Source of the DNA: Staphylococcus massiliensis CCUG 55927
GTDB taxonomy: Bacteria > Bacillota > Bacilli > Staphylococcales > Staphylococcaceae
Length of the DNA stretch: 64,000 nucleotides
NCBI RefSeq assembly: GCF_000298075.1
Contig: NZ_JH815594.1
Location: 104,665 to 168,664, forward strand
Reading direction: 5' to 3'
The notes below the pieces were generated by a model. It worked only from the letters and a program-made list of their open reading frames with translations, ran no database searches and was not told the origin of the DNA. Shown here one piece after another: positions 28,903 through 37,425 of this stretch (the stretch's first letter is position 1; each line of letters begins with the position of its first letter). A program made the position numbers and the translations under genes.

Positions 28903-29445
28903 ATGAAAAAGATGATTAAAGTTGTCGCAGCCACTGGAATTGCATTTAGTTCACTTTTCGCAACTGGAATGACGTTTAACAATGACGCTCACGCTCAAGA
29001 CACGCAATCAGTTACACCTTGGTATGAATATAATGGTAATGCTGGTAATAACGCTGGATTCCTTGTAGACCAAGACTTCGTTCGCGCAGTTAAATATAAT
29101 AACGTAACACTTAATGGTTATAAGTTAAATTTAGGAGCATATAACGTAGAAGAAACTTCTAGTAAATTTGATTCTAAATACGATCAACAATTCTTATTCT
29201 TTGATAAGGATAAACGCCCGGATGGAACTACTATCGTACTAGATGAAGGTCAATTAACTAAGAAAGACGTTTTTAAAGCCTACGGTACTAACTATGAATT
29301 TACACCTGCCTACCATACTCCTGATGGCGACGCATATAAAGTAAATGGAACATATACTTACAATTTAAATGGTAATAATGTATCATTCCGTATTACTAAT
29401 GGAAACGTTGAAGTTGTTGGCTTAGGATCTACTGTCTGGGTTTAA
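28903..29445 (+). CDS. IsaB-like secreted antigen, copy 1
   Basis: 180 residues. A signal peptide ends near AHA|QD (residues 1-31). The mature part opens with VTPWYEYNGNAGNNAGFLVDQDFVRAVKYNNVTLNGYKL, which aligns with the start of S. aureus IsaB (ITPYYTYNGYIGNNANF...). IsaB is a secreted/surface protein that binds extracellular nucleic acid. A second copy lies 512 bases downstream, about 60 percent similar by eye and sharing the leader (GTAAGCTAAATA and AAAGGGGTTAA before the ATG). No LPXTG motif. Confidence 0.88.
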   Translation: MKKMIKVVAATGIAFSSLFATGMTFNNDAHAQDTQSVTPWYEYNGNAGNNAGFLVDQDFVRAVKYNNVTLNGYKLNLGAYNVEETSSKFDSKYDQQFLFFDKDKRPDGTTIVLDEGQLTKKDVFKAYGTNYEFTPAYHTPDGDAYKVNGTYTYNLNGNNVSFRITNGNVEVVGLGSTVWV

Positions 29446-29458
29446 TACATTTGTCTTT

Positions 29459-29733
29459 GAGAGGCTGGGACATAAGTCGTTAAATAGAGCAATTAAGCTT
29501 TATTCCCTACAATTCTCAAAATAGCTGACTCAGAGGGCGGGGCCCCAGCACGGAAATTTGCGTAAGCAAATTATCAAGCTATGCAAGCTGGGGCTTGAGC
29601 ATGGTACAAAGTAGCTATGCTACTTTGTAAGTCCAACTCACGTATTGAAAAGACGTGTTGGGCTTTAGAGACTACAGGCTCCGGCCATGCCCCAGCTGTT
29701 TAAGGGAATTGTAGTATAATGTCCCAGCCTCTC
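29459..29733. repeat. Composite structured element, long form (copy R2)
   Basis: A 275-base element bounded by perfect 15-base arms (29459-29473 and 29719-29733). Inside are ordered hairpins: CTACAATTC/GAATTGTAG; GCCCCAGC (29542) with GCTGGGGC (29587) enclosing AATTTGC-GTAA-GCAAATT; TACAAAGTAGC/GCTACTTTGTA (29605-29629); CCAAC...GTTGG (29633-29661); and a CCGG-rich core. The same order occurs in R6, on the other strand, with compensatory changes. It lies between the two isaB-like genes. Confidence 0.85.
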
Positions 29734-29956
29734 TTTTAAAAATAGCTATTTAATCCAACTAGTAAGTTGCATACTTTCACATCATTTAATATAAATCAAA
29801 AAGTTTCATATAAGTTAAAGTTATAGCTATTAGGAATAATAATAACAAAAATTATGCTAATATTCACAATATTCAGAGTATATGAGTTGTACTTTTACTT
29901 ATAGTTTTGTAATCTTTTAAGTGTAAGCTAAATAAAATTAAAGGGGTTAAAATACT

Positions 29957-30496
29957 ATGAAAAAATTAACAAAAATAGTCGCAGCCACTGGAATTACGTT
30001 TAGTACTTTACTTGCTTCTGGGGTGGGAATTTCACAAGAGGCACAAGCTCAAGAAGAAGAGGCCGTAACGCCTTGGTATGAATATAATGGTTATGTTGAA
30101 AACAATGCTAGTTTTGTTGTAGATCCTGACTTTGTGCGCGCAGCGAAATATAACAACATTACTTTTAATGGATATAAAGTTAACTTACAAGATGCAGAGT
30201 CAGACGGAAATATAGTGAGTAAGCAAGTATATGACCAAGATTTTGCATTTGTGGATGAAGACAATCGACCTGATAAAACAACGTTCAGAGTGGCACCAGG
30301 TCAACTTACGAAAGAAGATATTATTAACGCATATGGTGAAGATTATGAATTCCACCCTGACAATCCAGGTCCAGGAGGAGAAATTTCTAAAGATAATGGT
30401 GATTATGCCTATAATTTTAATGGTAATCAAATTAAATTTGCAGTACTTGACGGGGAAGTCACTATAGTTGGTTTAGGTCATGTAGGTTGGGCATAA
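29957..30496 (+). CDS. IsaB-like secreted antigen, copy 2
   Basis: 179 residues, with a signal peptide ending near AQA|QEE. The mature protein begins VTPWYEYNGYVENNASFVVDPDFVRAAKYNNITFNGYKV and keeps the IsaB core through the C-terminal VVGLG-type end (TIVGLGHVGWA). Compared with copy 1 the middle part is more acidic (DAESDGNIV, DEDNRPDK). The matching leader shows that the duplication included the 5' UTR. Likely secreted and nucleic-acid binding by family analogy; unproven. Own terminator follows. Confidence 0.88.
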   Translation: MKKLTKIVAATGITFSTLLASGVGISQEAQAQEEEAVTPWYEYNGYVENNASFVVDPDFVRAAKYNNITFNGYKVNLQDAESDGNIVSKQVYDQDFAFVDEDNRPDKTTFRVAPGQLTKEDIINAYGEDYEFHPDNPGPGGEISKDNGDYAYNFNGNQIKFAVLDGEVTIVGLGHVGWA

Positions 30497-30508
30497 GTTT
30501 AATGTATA

Positions 30509-30532
30509 AGAGCGGGACTCTGGTCTCGCTCT
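30509..30532 (+). terminator. Terminator after IsaB-like copy 2
   Basis: Ten-base arms with one G-U pair (30509-30518 and 30523-30532), a TCTG loop and a seven-T run. Confidence 0.88.
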
Positions 30533-30601
30533 TTTTTTAATACTGAAATTTATCTGGCGTAATGATACGATACTAGTAATTAAACGTCCGGAGGTAATCG
30601 T

Positions 30602-31258
30602 ATGAACTATCAAATTATCGCCATTTCTACTGGTAAAATCGACGAAGTGCCCTATGGTCAAGATAAGGCAATGTCGTCTGCCATTATGAAAAAGCCTATT
30701 CAACAATCAATGTTTTTATCAAAGACAGGGTTCGTTGAAGACGAACAGCAATATCATAGTCATGGTGGTCCAGATAAAGCTGTGTGTATTTTTAGTAAAC
30801 ATAACTATCACATGTGGCAAGCGGATATCGATCCTATGCCTGAATATGCGATGTTTGGTGAGAACTTAACTATTGAAAAAATCGATGAATCTGATCTTTA
30901 CTTTGGTAACCAATACCAACTTGGAGAGGCTATTATCGAAGTTTCTGAGATTCGTGAACCTTGTTGGAAAATTCAAAGCTTGTACGGTGTCAAAGACTTA
31001 GTCAAACGCATGTCACAAACTGGTAAAACGGGTTGCTATATGCGTGTTATTCAAGAAGGACATGTTAAGCCTGATGATCATATGAAATTGGTTAAAGAAG
31101 CTGAACCTGCTACACGTTTATCAATAGCAGATATAAATGATGTCTTTTATGTCGACCGTAAGAATATCGTGAAATTAGAGTATGCGCTTAGAAATCCGTA
31201 TATTACGGATGAACGTCGTCAAACTTTGGAAAAGCGCCTAGCGAAGGCTAAAAAGTAG
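30602..31258 (+). CDS. MOSC-domain protein (YiiM-like)
   Basis: 218 residues: a MOSC domain (about residues 30-165) followed by a three-helix C-terminal extension. The conserved Cys is in EIREPCWKIQSLYG, and HGGPDKAVCIFSKHNY and FGENLTIE are typical. MOSC proteins bind the molybdenum cofactor; YiiM of E. coli reduces N-hydroxylated compounds. GGAGG precedes ATG 30602. Stand-alone gene between the IsaB pair and a tandem repeat array. Confidence 0.9.
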   Translation: MNYQIIAISTGKIDEVPYGQDKAMSSAIMKKPIQQSMFLSKTGFVEDEQQYHSHGGPDKAVCIFSKHNYHMWQADIDPMPEYAMFGENLTIEKIDESDLYFGNQYQLGEAIIEVSEIREPCWKIQSLYGVKDLVKRMSQTGKTGCYMRVIQEGHVKPDDHMKLVKEAEPATRLSIADINDVFYVDRKNIVKLEYALRNPYITDERRQTLEKRLAKAKK

Positions 31259-31276
31259 ACGATTAGAGGTACGTAA

Positions 31277-31516
31277 GGCTTCCTTATTACATTGTTTGCA
31301 TCAGTCTTTGTAACATGGCTTCCTTATTACATTGTTTGCTTCAGTCTTTATAACATGGCTTCCTTATTACATTGTTTATCTCAGTCTTTGTAACATGGCT
31401 TCCTTATTACATTGTTTATCTCAGTCTTTGTAACATGGAAGCCTTATTACTTTGTTTACTTTAGTCTTTGTAACATGGCTTCCTTATTACATTGTTTACT
31501 TCAGTCTTTGTAACAA
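31277..31516 (+). repeat. Tandem array, six units of 40 bp
   Basis: Units start at 31277, 31317, 31357, 31397, 31437 and 31477. The consensus includes GGCTTCCTTATTACATTG and TCAGTCTTTGTAACAT. Units differ at a few bases each; the fifth is most diverged. There are no unique spacers, so this is a minisatellite and not a CRISPR. Each unit carries TTACA...TGTAA arms. It lies 3' of the MOSC gene; a diverged single copy is at about 58410-58444. Confidence 0.9.
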
Positions 31517-31582
31517 CCTCAATTTCCTAAATCCCTATAATCTAAAATCACTTCCTAAAACCTTCTTAAGCGCCTCTTTCTC

Positions 31583-31596
31583 AAAGGGCTTTTCAA
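31583..31596 (-). repeat. Copy of short motif TTGAAAAGCCCTTT
   Basis: Perfect 14-base copy, minus orientation, between the tandem array and the lipoprotein gene. Confidence 0.65.
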
Positions 31597-31710
31597 GAGG
31601 TGTAATAAAAATAGAAATAAGATAATTAATTTGATAAAACCTTTTAAATATTATGTTATTATAAAAAATAGCTTCACCTTAAAATTAAAATATGATAAAG
31701 GAGACCATTC

Positions 31711-32703
31711 ATGAAAAGACTCATACTGTTGTTAAGCACATTATTTATCTTTACGACTGCGTGTGACGGCGGAACTGAAAGTAAGCAATCTGATAAAGAC
31801 GAGAATCAGAAACAAAGCGAACCTAAAAGTGAAGAAAAATCGAAAGACAAAGCGACAGAAGAATCAAAATCATCTAAGTCATCTGAAGATAATAAGGAAG
31901 CTAAAACTGAAGAAACGTCGAAATCAGACGAAACTAAAGAATCAGAGAAGGCATCTGAATCAGATCAAGCAACTGAATCAAAAGCTGCTGACGACAAGAA
32001 AAAAGATCAAGGCGTAAGTAACTTATCGCCTGCTCAGAAAGCTGCGCTCGTGTTCTCAGCCGATGAAGCATCAGAATTTACATTATCGAAAAGAGAAATT
32101 CTTACAGGTATCTTCGAACAACATTACTCGAATCCACCTGAAAAGAAACAACTTTATAAATTACATTTAATTAAAATGAACCCAATACCTGGAGCGCCGA
32201 AGGATATGAAATTCTATACGGTGTACCCACCTAAAAAGCCTTTCGCTACGAAGATTGGTATTGGGAAGGATAAAGCTTTTATCGCTGGCTCACAAAGCCC
32301 GGGCTCATATCAAGAATTATTGAAAAATGGTAAAGAACTTGATTTAAATCAGTTATATCAAGATAATAAACAATTAAAATCATTTAATGAATTAGCTCAA
32401 AAAGTAGAATTTAGTAACCAAAACCCTCTCGATAATGAACAAACTGCAGAAAAATATAAGGCTGAAGAAAGTACAGCAACAATGACACGTGCGCGCACTC
32501 AAGTTTATGACATGATTAATAAATTCGAAGGCAAGCCTATCGATACGGAAAAATACATCTGGGATAATGTTAAGTGGCATAACGGCATCACGAGTTGGAC
32601 GGTAAACTACCGTGATCAAAACCTTGAAATTGTGGGTACATACAAAAAAGAAGAAGGTAAGCCAATCGTGAAATTAGACGCTCAAGGTAATAAAATTAAA
32701 TAG
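31711..32703 (+). CDS. Staphylococcal lipoprotein with KES-rich linker
   Basis: 330 residues. A signal peptide with a weak lipobox (FTTAC, Cys18) suggests membrane anchoring by lipid. Residues 20-100 are a low-complexity linker of Lys, Glu, Ser, Asp and Thr. The globular part begins NLSPAQKAALVFSADEASEFTLSKREILTG and contains YTVYPPKKPF and KWHNGITSWTVNYRDQNLEIVGTY, reminiscent of secreted DUF4767-type domains, though I cannot confirm that. It is probably surface exposed, the linker spanning the wall. Function unknown. The 3' repeat R3 acts as its terminator. Confidence 0.8.
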   Translation: MKRLILLLSTLFIFTTACDGGTESKQSDKDENQKQSEPKSEEKSKDKATEESKSSKSSEDNKEAKTEETSKSDETKESEKASESDQATESKAADDKKKDQGVSNLSPAQKAALVFSADEASEFTLSKREILTGIFEQHYSNPPEKKQLYKLHLIKMNPIPGAPKDMKFYTVYPPKKPFATKIGIGKDKAFIAGSQSPGSYQELLKNGKELDLNQLYQDNKQLKSFNELAQKVEFSNQNPLDNEQTAEKYKAEESTATMTRARTQVYDMINKFEGKPIDTEKYIWDNVKWHNGITSWTVNYRDQNLEIVGTYKKEEGKPIVKLDAQGNKIK

Positions 32704-32756
32704 AATGAAATATTGCAACTATCAAAAGTCATAGCATTAACACTGCTATATTAAGC

Positions 32757-32851
32757 ATTTCCCTTAAACAGCATGCTTTCCTGGGGCGTGGCTGGAGCCT
32801 GTAGTCTCCAGACGCACGCTACTCCCCTAGGAGTCAGCTGTTAAGGGAAAT
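32757..32851. repeat. Composite inverted-repeat element, short form (copy R3)
   Basis: Arms ATTTCCCTTAAACAGC (32757-32772) and GCTGTTAAGGGAAAT (32837-32851) enclose the same core as R1, in the opposite orientation. A six-T run follows the right arm, making it a terminator for the lipoprotein gene on the plus strand. Confidence 0.85.
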
Positions 32852-32950
32852 TTTTTGTATCAAATTAATTAATCAAATTTATTTTGTCTCGATTCTTTAA
32901 TTTTACACCCGTAACATAAATTACGCCAACGCACAATCAACCTTAACGAC

Positions 32951-33283
32951 TTAACCTCGATGTGGTAATACCATAATTAGCACCCCAACGATACAAACTA
33001 CGGCACCAATCACATCAAATTTATCGGGAACTTCCTTATCAACGACGAATCCCCAAATTAAACTCATGACGATGAATACGCCGCCATAAGCTGCATAAAC
33101 ACGTCCAAACGTCGGATATACTTGCATCGTTGCAACAACACCATACAATATCAGCAGTATACCGCCACCTAAACCGAACAACATACTTTGTTCTTCGCGT
33201 AGCCATAACCAGATGAGGTAACCGCCACCTATTTCACATAATCCAGCCAATATAAATACCGCGATTGGATAAATCACTGACAT
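32951..33283 (-). CDS. YnfA/UPF0060 family membrane protein
   Basis: About 110 residues with four membrane segments: [61 protein letters not shown] and [20 protein letters not shown]. This is the UPF0060 pattern, a small multidrug-resistance-like family of uncertain role. The start is ATG 33283, eight bases after GGAGG; a GTG nine bases upstream lacks spacing. A short-motif copy (33297-33309) abuts the ribosome binding site. Confidence 0.9.
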   Translation of the reverse strand: MSVIYPIAVFILAGLCEIGGGYLIWLWLREEQSMLFGLGGGILLILYGVVATMQVYPTFGRVYAAYGGVFIVMSLIWGFVVDKEVPDKFDVIGAVVCIVGVLIMVLPHRG

Positions 33284-33296
33284 CTTTGTCACCTCC

Positions 33297-33309
33297 TGAA
33301 AAGCCCTTT
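33297..33309 (+). repeat. Copy of short motif TGAAAAGCCCTTT
   Basis: It lies directly upstream of the ynfA-like ribosome binding site, so the transcript leader would contain its complement. Confidence 0.6.
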
Positions 33310-33395
33310 AAATATCTTACCATTATAATAAGAAAAACTGCCTGCACATTCATGCAAACAGTTTCTCACGTTCAAATAACAAATGACGCAATCAC

Positions 33396-34643
33396 TTATG
33401 CGTTTTTATTTTTCCAAAGTCTCTTAATTGAAGCAAATAAACCTTTATCAAATGATAATACAGCGTCTTTATACACTTTCATCGTTAAGAACATTAAGAC
33501 GGCAATCGTAATGAGTGAAATAATCATACCGACTAAAACATGCCAAAACGGTGTATCTGGACTCGAGCTTCTTAAGAACATGACATACGGCGAGAATAAC
33601 GGTATAAAGCTTGTAATCTTTGCAATAAGAGAGTTCGGTGTTGCTAGGTTGAACATTACAATGTAGAAAGCCCCTACTTGAATTAACGTCATCGGCGCAA
33701 TCGCTTGACCAACATCCTCAATACGAGCCGTCATTGCACCAAGCATTGCTGCTAAGAATATGAAACTGATGATACCTAAGATAAAGAATATAACACCATA
33801 AATCATGACTTTAACGGCATCCGGACCAACTTTAAGATCAAGTGTTTCAAACAGGCTACTTAAGTCAAACACGAAGTAACTAAATACCATCGTAGCTACG
33901 ATAAGCAGTAGTTGTGTAAACGCGACCGCTATAATCGCGAGTATCTTCGATAGCACATGCGCAATTGGAGACACACTCGTTATAACCATTTCGATAACAC
34001 GTGACGTCTTCTCATTAGCTACTTCCATACCGATTTGGCTCGCATAATTGATAATGATAAAGAACATTAAGAACACGATGACATAGACAAATCCAGTGAT
34101 AAAGAAAGATTCACTCGAATCACGTTCAGTTTCTTTATCATCTTCTGAAACCTTGAGATCATCTACCTGGCTTTGAGATAACAACTTCTGCATTTTATCA
34201 GGTTTGATATTTAAACTTTGGCTCATACGTTGTTGTTGGAACGTCGTTAAGATGCCTTGTAATTTCGCCTTATCGCCTGGATCTGCGTTTTGGCGCCCTA
34301 CAATCGTTCCTTTCAACGCGTGATCTTTTGTTTCTTCAATAATATATGCCGTATCTAAATCCTTATCTTTAACTTTCTCTTTAGCCGCTTCAGCTGAGTT
34401 CACATACTGAATTTTAGCATTGTCATCAATCTTTTCTTCAGCTGCCTTAAGTTGTTTGTATAGATCTTTATCTTGCGTAACAATACCTACTTCGCCCATA
34501 CCCGGGTTAAATGCTTTAATGATTTTATCAATATTTGCACCTACCAAAATTAACACCATCATTAATAACGTCATCAAGACGAACGACTTCGTTTTAATCT
34601 TTTTAATGTAAGTGAGTTTAAATGTCGCGAGAAACTTACTCAT
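33396..34643 (-). CDS. ABC transporter permease (NatB-like, ABC-2 type)
   Basis: About 415 residues. An N-terminal membrane helix, a large extracytoplasmic domain (about residues 40-180) and then five to six membrane segments match the NatB/YhaP architecture. ANEKTSRVIEMVITSVSPIAHVLSKILAI is the family's signature between segments. The start ATG overlaps the end of the ATPase gene (GGTGAGG in front), so the two are translationally coupled. With the ATPase it probably forms an exporter for sodium, peptide or drug; substrate unknown. Confidence 0.88.
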   Translation of the reverse strand: MSKFLATFKLTYIKKIKTKSFVLMTLLMMVLILVGANIDKIIKAFNPGMGEVGIVTQDKDLYKQLKAAEEKIDDNAKIQYVNSAEAAKEKVKDKDLDTAYIIEETKDHALKGTIVGRQNADPGDKAKLQGILTTFQQQRMSQSLNIKPDKMQKLLSQSQVDDLKVSEDDKETERDSSESFFITGFVYVIVFLMFFIIINYASQIGMEVANEKTSRVIEMVITSVSPIAHVLSKILAIIAVAFTQLLLIVATMVFSYFVFDLSSLFETLDLKVGPDAVKVMIYGVIFFILGIISFIFLAAMLGAMTARIEDVGQAIAPMTLIQVGAFYIVMFNLATPNSLIAKITSFIPLFSPYVMFLRSSSPDTPFWHVLVGMIISLITIAVLMFLTMKVYKDAVLSFDKGLFASIKRLWKNKNA

Positions 34644-35535
34644 GAACCTCACCTACTTTCTGAATAAAGATGTCAGTGAGCGATGGTTCGATAACTTGGA
34701 AACGTTTCACATAGCCCTTCGCTACGACCGCTTGGAAGACCTGCTCCGCTACCGCTTCGTCTTCAATAAGCACCTCTGTAACACGTTTACTTTGTGAAAG
34801 GTCCACAACTCCAGGCAACGCTTCTAAATCCTCATATGTATGTTCGCCTTCAATCACAATCTTTTTATGACCAAAATCATTTTTAACGTCCTTAATCGAA
34901 CCTGATACAACTAATTGACCTTTATTAATAATCGCAACATCGTCACATAACTCTTCAACATGATCCATACGATGCGAACTAAAGATAATCGTCGTCCCCG
35001 CTTCATTCAATTCAATGACCGCCTTTTTTAAAAGCTCTACGTTAACCGGGTCAAGTCCGCTAAACGGCTCATCCAAAATAAGTAATTCTGGTTTATGAAT
35101 TAAGCTTGCCAGCAATTGAATCTTTTGTTGGTTACCTTTAGATAACGCTTCGATTTTCTTCGTACGATGTTCCGTCACTTCAAAGCGTTCAAGCCATACG
35201 TCTAAAGCTTTTTTAATTTCCTTTTTAGGCATACCTTTAAGCGTAGCTAGATACACCAACTCTTCTTCAACGGTATGTTTTGTATGAAGTCCTCTTTCTT
35301 CAGGTAAGTAACCTATTGAATCATATAAGTGTTTATCTACTTTCTGTCCCTTATAAGTTACTTTACCGTACGTAGGTTTTAACAATCCAAGAATCATTCT
35401 AAACGTCGTTGTCTTACCAGCACCATTACGTCCTAAGAAACCAAGCATGCGACCTTCAGATAATTCGAATGAAATATCATCAACAGCATTAAAGTCCCCA
35501 AACGTTTTCGAGATACTTTGAACAGATAACGTCAT
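34636..35535 (-). CDS. ABC transporter ATP-binding protein (NatA-like)
   Basis: 299 residues with Walker A GRNGAGKTTTFR, signature LSKGNQQKIQLLASLIHKP, Walker B LLILDEPFSGLDP and the H-loop SSHRMDHVEEL. A C-terminal domain of about 80 residues, typical of the NatA/DrrA group, follows. First gene of a two-gene operon with the permease. Confidence 0.93.
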   Translation of the reverse strand: MTLSVQSISKTFGDFNAVDDISFELSEGRMLGFLGRNGAGKTTTFRMILGLLKPTYGKVTYKGQKVDKHLYDSIGYLPEERGLHTKHTVEEELVYLATLKGMPKKEIKKALDVWLERFEVTEHRTKKIEALSKGNQQKIQLLASLIHKPELLILDEPFSGLDPVNVELLKKAVIELNEAGTTIIFSSHRMDHVEELCDDVAIINKGQLVVSGSIKDVKNDFGHKKIVIEGEHTYEDLEALPGVVDLSQSKRVTEVLIEDEAVAEQVFQAVVAKGYVKRFQVIEPSLTDIFIQKVGEVHE

Positions 35536-35625
35536 GCATATACACTCCTTACTTTAATTGCATTACTCTTAGTATATAATAATTGAGGACTTTTTAGTTA
35601 AAAGAATATAAATTTTACTTTAAAA

Positions 35626-37020
35626 TTAATAACCAATTAACAATGCTATTGTCATACCTAATCCACAAATTACGACCCAACCTAGGATAATACGCCAAGC
35701 AAATTTCAGCCATTCTACATATGAAATACCGGCAACGGCTAACGCCCCCATAAGTACTGCCGATGTTGGGAATAAACTATTACTAATCGCATCACCATAT
35801 TGGAAAGCGAGAACGGTAATTTGTCGATTGATGTCGAGAATATCTGAAATCGGTACCATTAATGGCATCGTCGTCAAAGCTTGACCCGAACCTGAAGGAA
35901 TAAAGAAATTAAGCATAAATTGCAAGATAAACATCGCAAGTACCGTTACTGCGCCAGGTAAATTTTCAAGAAGTGACGTCATACCAAACACAATCGTGTC
36001 GATAATCTTACCATTCTCAAGTATCACAACAATACCTTTCGCAAATCCTACGATCATCGCACCATACAACACGGACTTCATACCTTCAATTAATGCATCA
36101 AACGTACCATTAAAGCCAAGGCCACCGACAAATCCTGCGATAATACCTGCTAATAAAAAGTTCGCACTCATTTCGTTGAACGTCCAACCGTAGTTAAAGA
36201 TACCAAATACGTTCACGACAATGGCCGCTACAAGTATCAGTAAACTCAGTAATTGCCTCACTGAGAAGTGAATTTTATCTACCATTTGTTGAGACTGTGC
36301 TTCAGGTGTTTGTTCAAGGTGATAAACATAACTCTTCGTCTTATCCTTTTTAATGCGTTTCGCATATATCATGACATAAAGAATCGCCGCAGACACGATA
36401 AAGAGATATATAATTGAACGCAGTCCCCAACCTGAGAACATCGGAATTTCCGCAACCTTTTGTGCCACACCGACCGTAAACTGATTCAACATCCCCCCAA
36501 TAAATCCGCTTGATGCACCAAGTATCACCATCGCAGCACCCGTTAACGCGTCATAGCCAAGTGCGCGCGCAATTATAATACCGATTGGCACAAAGATAAT
36601 GGTCTCCTCCGCCAACCCAATTGAAAAGCCCAGCACAGAAAACAACAACATCGTGAGCGGAATCATTAACACTTTAGATTTACCTAAAGAACGCATCGCT
36701 TTATTAACACCCGCTTCAATAGCACCAGTACGGTGGACAATGCCGAATGCGCCCCCTACTAAAAAGATGTAAAATACAATATCCGCTCCTGAAATTAAAC
36801 CTTCAGGAATCGAACGAAACATATCTATGCCTGGTACGGCTTGCTGATCTACGTGTTGGTAAGAACCTGGCACTACTTTCGTTTGATCCCCTTCCTTAAC
36901 ACGGTCGTAGGTGCCTGCAGGTATCACGTACGTTAGCACGACAGATAAGGCGATAACCATGAGCAGTAACGCGTATGTGTGAGGCGTTTTGAGCTGAAAC
37001 TTCTTATCTTTTTTCTCCAT
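35626..37020 (-). CDS. YfcC-family transporter
   Basis: 464 residues with about 12 membrane segments; begins FQLKTPHTYALLLMVIALSVVLTYVIPAGTYDR. Features include GFSIGLAEETIIFVPIGI, LGASSGFIGGMLNQFTVGVAQ and NFFIPSGSGQALTTMPLMVPI, all typical of the YfcC/ArcD-like branch of the C4-dicarboxylate/arginine-ornithine superfamily. The nearby ornithine carbamoyltransferase (divergent, 1.3 kb away) makes an arginine/ornithine or citrulline substrate attractive, but this is inference. Confidence 0.85.
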   Translation of the reverse strand: MEKKDKKFQLKTPHTYALLLMVIALSVVLTYVIPAGTYDRVKEGDQTKVVPGSYQHVDQQAVPGIDMFRSIPEGLISGADIVFYIFLVGGAFGIVHRTGAIEAGVNKAMRSLGKSKVLMIPLTMLLFSVLGFSIGLAEETIIFVPIGIIIARALGYDALTGAAMVILGASSGFIGGMLNQFTVGVAQKVAEIPMFSGWGLRSIIYLFIVSAAILYVMIYAKRIKKDKTKSYVYHLEQTPEAQSQQMVDKIHFSVRQLLSLLILVAAIVVNVFGIFNYGWTFNEMSANFLLAGIIAGFVGGLGFNGTFDALIEGMKSVLYGAMIVGFAKGIVVILENGKIIDTIVFGMTSLLENLPGAVTVLAMFILQFMLNFFIPSGSGQALTTMPLMVPISDILDINRQITVLAFQYGDAISNSLFPTSAVLMGALAVAGISYVEWLKFAWRIILGWVVICGLGMTIALLIGY

Positions 37021-37117
37021 AAATTTTCCCCTTTAAGCTTTTACCTTATCTTACAAAAATTGTTAGAATATTTCAAAAACTGATTTCATTTAACCTTTCC
37101 CTTTTTCAAAATAAAAA

Positions 37118-37145
37118 ATCCGGCAAAGATTGTACTTCACCGGAT
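37118..37145 (-). terminator. Terminator of the XRE/membrane protein operon
   Basis: On the minus strand ATCCGGTGAAG...CTTTGCCGGAT (arms at 37145-37140 and 37123-37118, extended with mismatches) is followed by six Ts. Confidence 0.7.
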
Positions 37146-37155
37146 AACTAAGTAT

Positions 37156-37425
37156 TTATTCTTTCTTTAGGGATATGCCATTTCGATAGAACAATATACG
37201 AATGGTTACATATGAACCTAACAATAATAGGATTAAAATGATTGGCATTACAATACTTTGATGTAGAATAAGTTGTAATGCTAAATCAAGTACTGCCGTA
37301 AGGAGCACACTATAAAATAGAATGAGATACGTAATCGTTTTGAGTTTAAATAATTTCAAACGTTCAAGTTCATCACGTTTGTCATTTTCAAGAAGTGAGT
37401 TGTAAACAAAATCTATGATCTTCAT
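37156..37425 (-). CDS. Small membrane protein, third gene of XRE operon
   Basis: 89 residues with two membrane segments (LILFYSVLLTAVLDLALQLIL and IVMPIILILLLLGSYVTIRILFY) after a charged N-terminus. Its ATG overlaps the stop of the preceding gene by four bases (ATGA), so translation is coupled. No family recognised. Confidence 0.7.
   Translation of the reverse strand: MKIIDFVYNSLLENDKRDELERLKLFKLKTITYLILFYSVLLTAVLDLALQLILHQSIVMPIILILLLLGSYVTIRILFYRNGISLKKE

Noticed and set aside
29521..29600. Integrase attachment site or transposon end
   Set aside because: The repeats are internal hairpins of R2 with no integrase, transposase or visible target duplication nearby.
31277..31516. CRISPR-like spaced repeat array
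   Set aside because: The whole 40-bp unit is conserved without unique spacers and no cas genes are present; it is a tandem minisatellite. The same holds for 41540-41785 and 58521-58680.
36615..36640. Short motif copy within the YfcC coding sequence (TTGAAAAGCCC)
   Set aside because: The match is shorter and in coding sequence with no conservation of the last CTTT, so I treat it as chance. A similar copy at about 52693 in the thioesterase gene is also coding.
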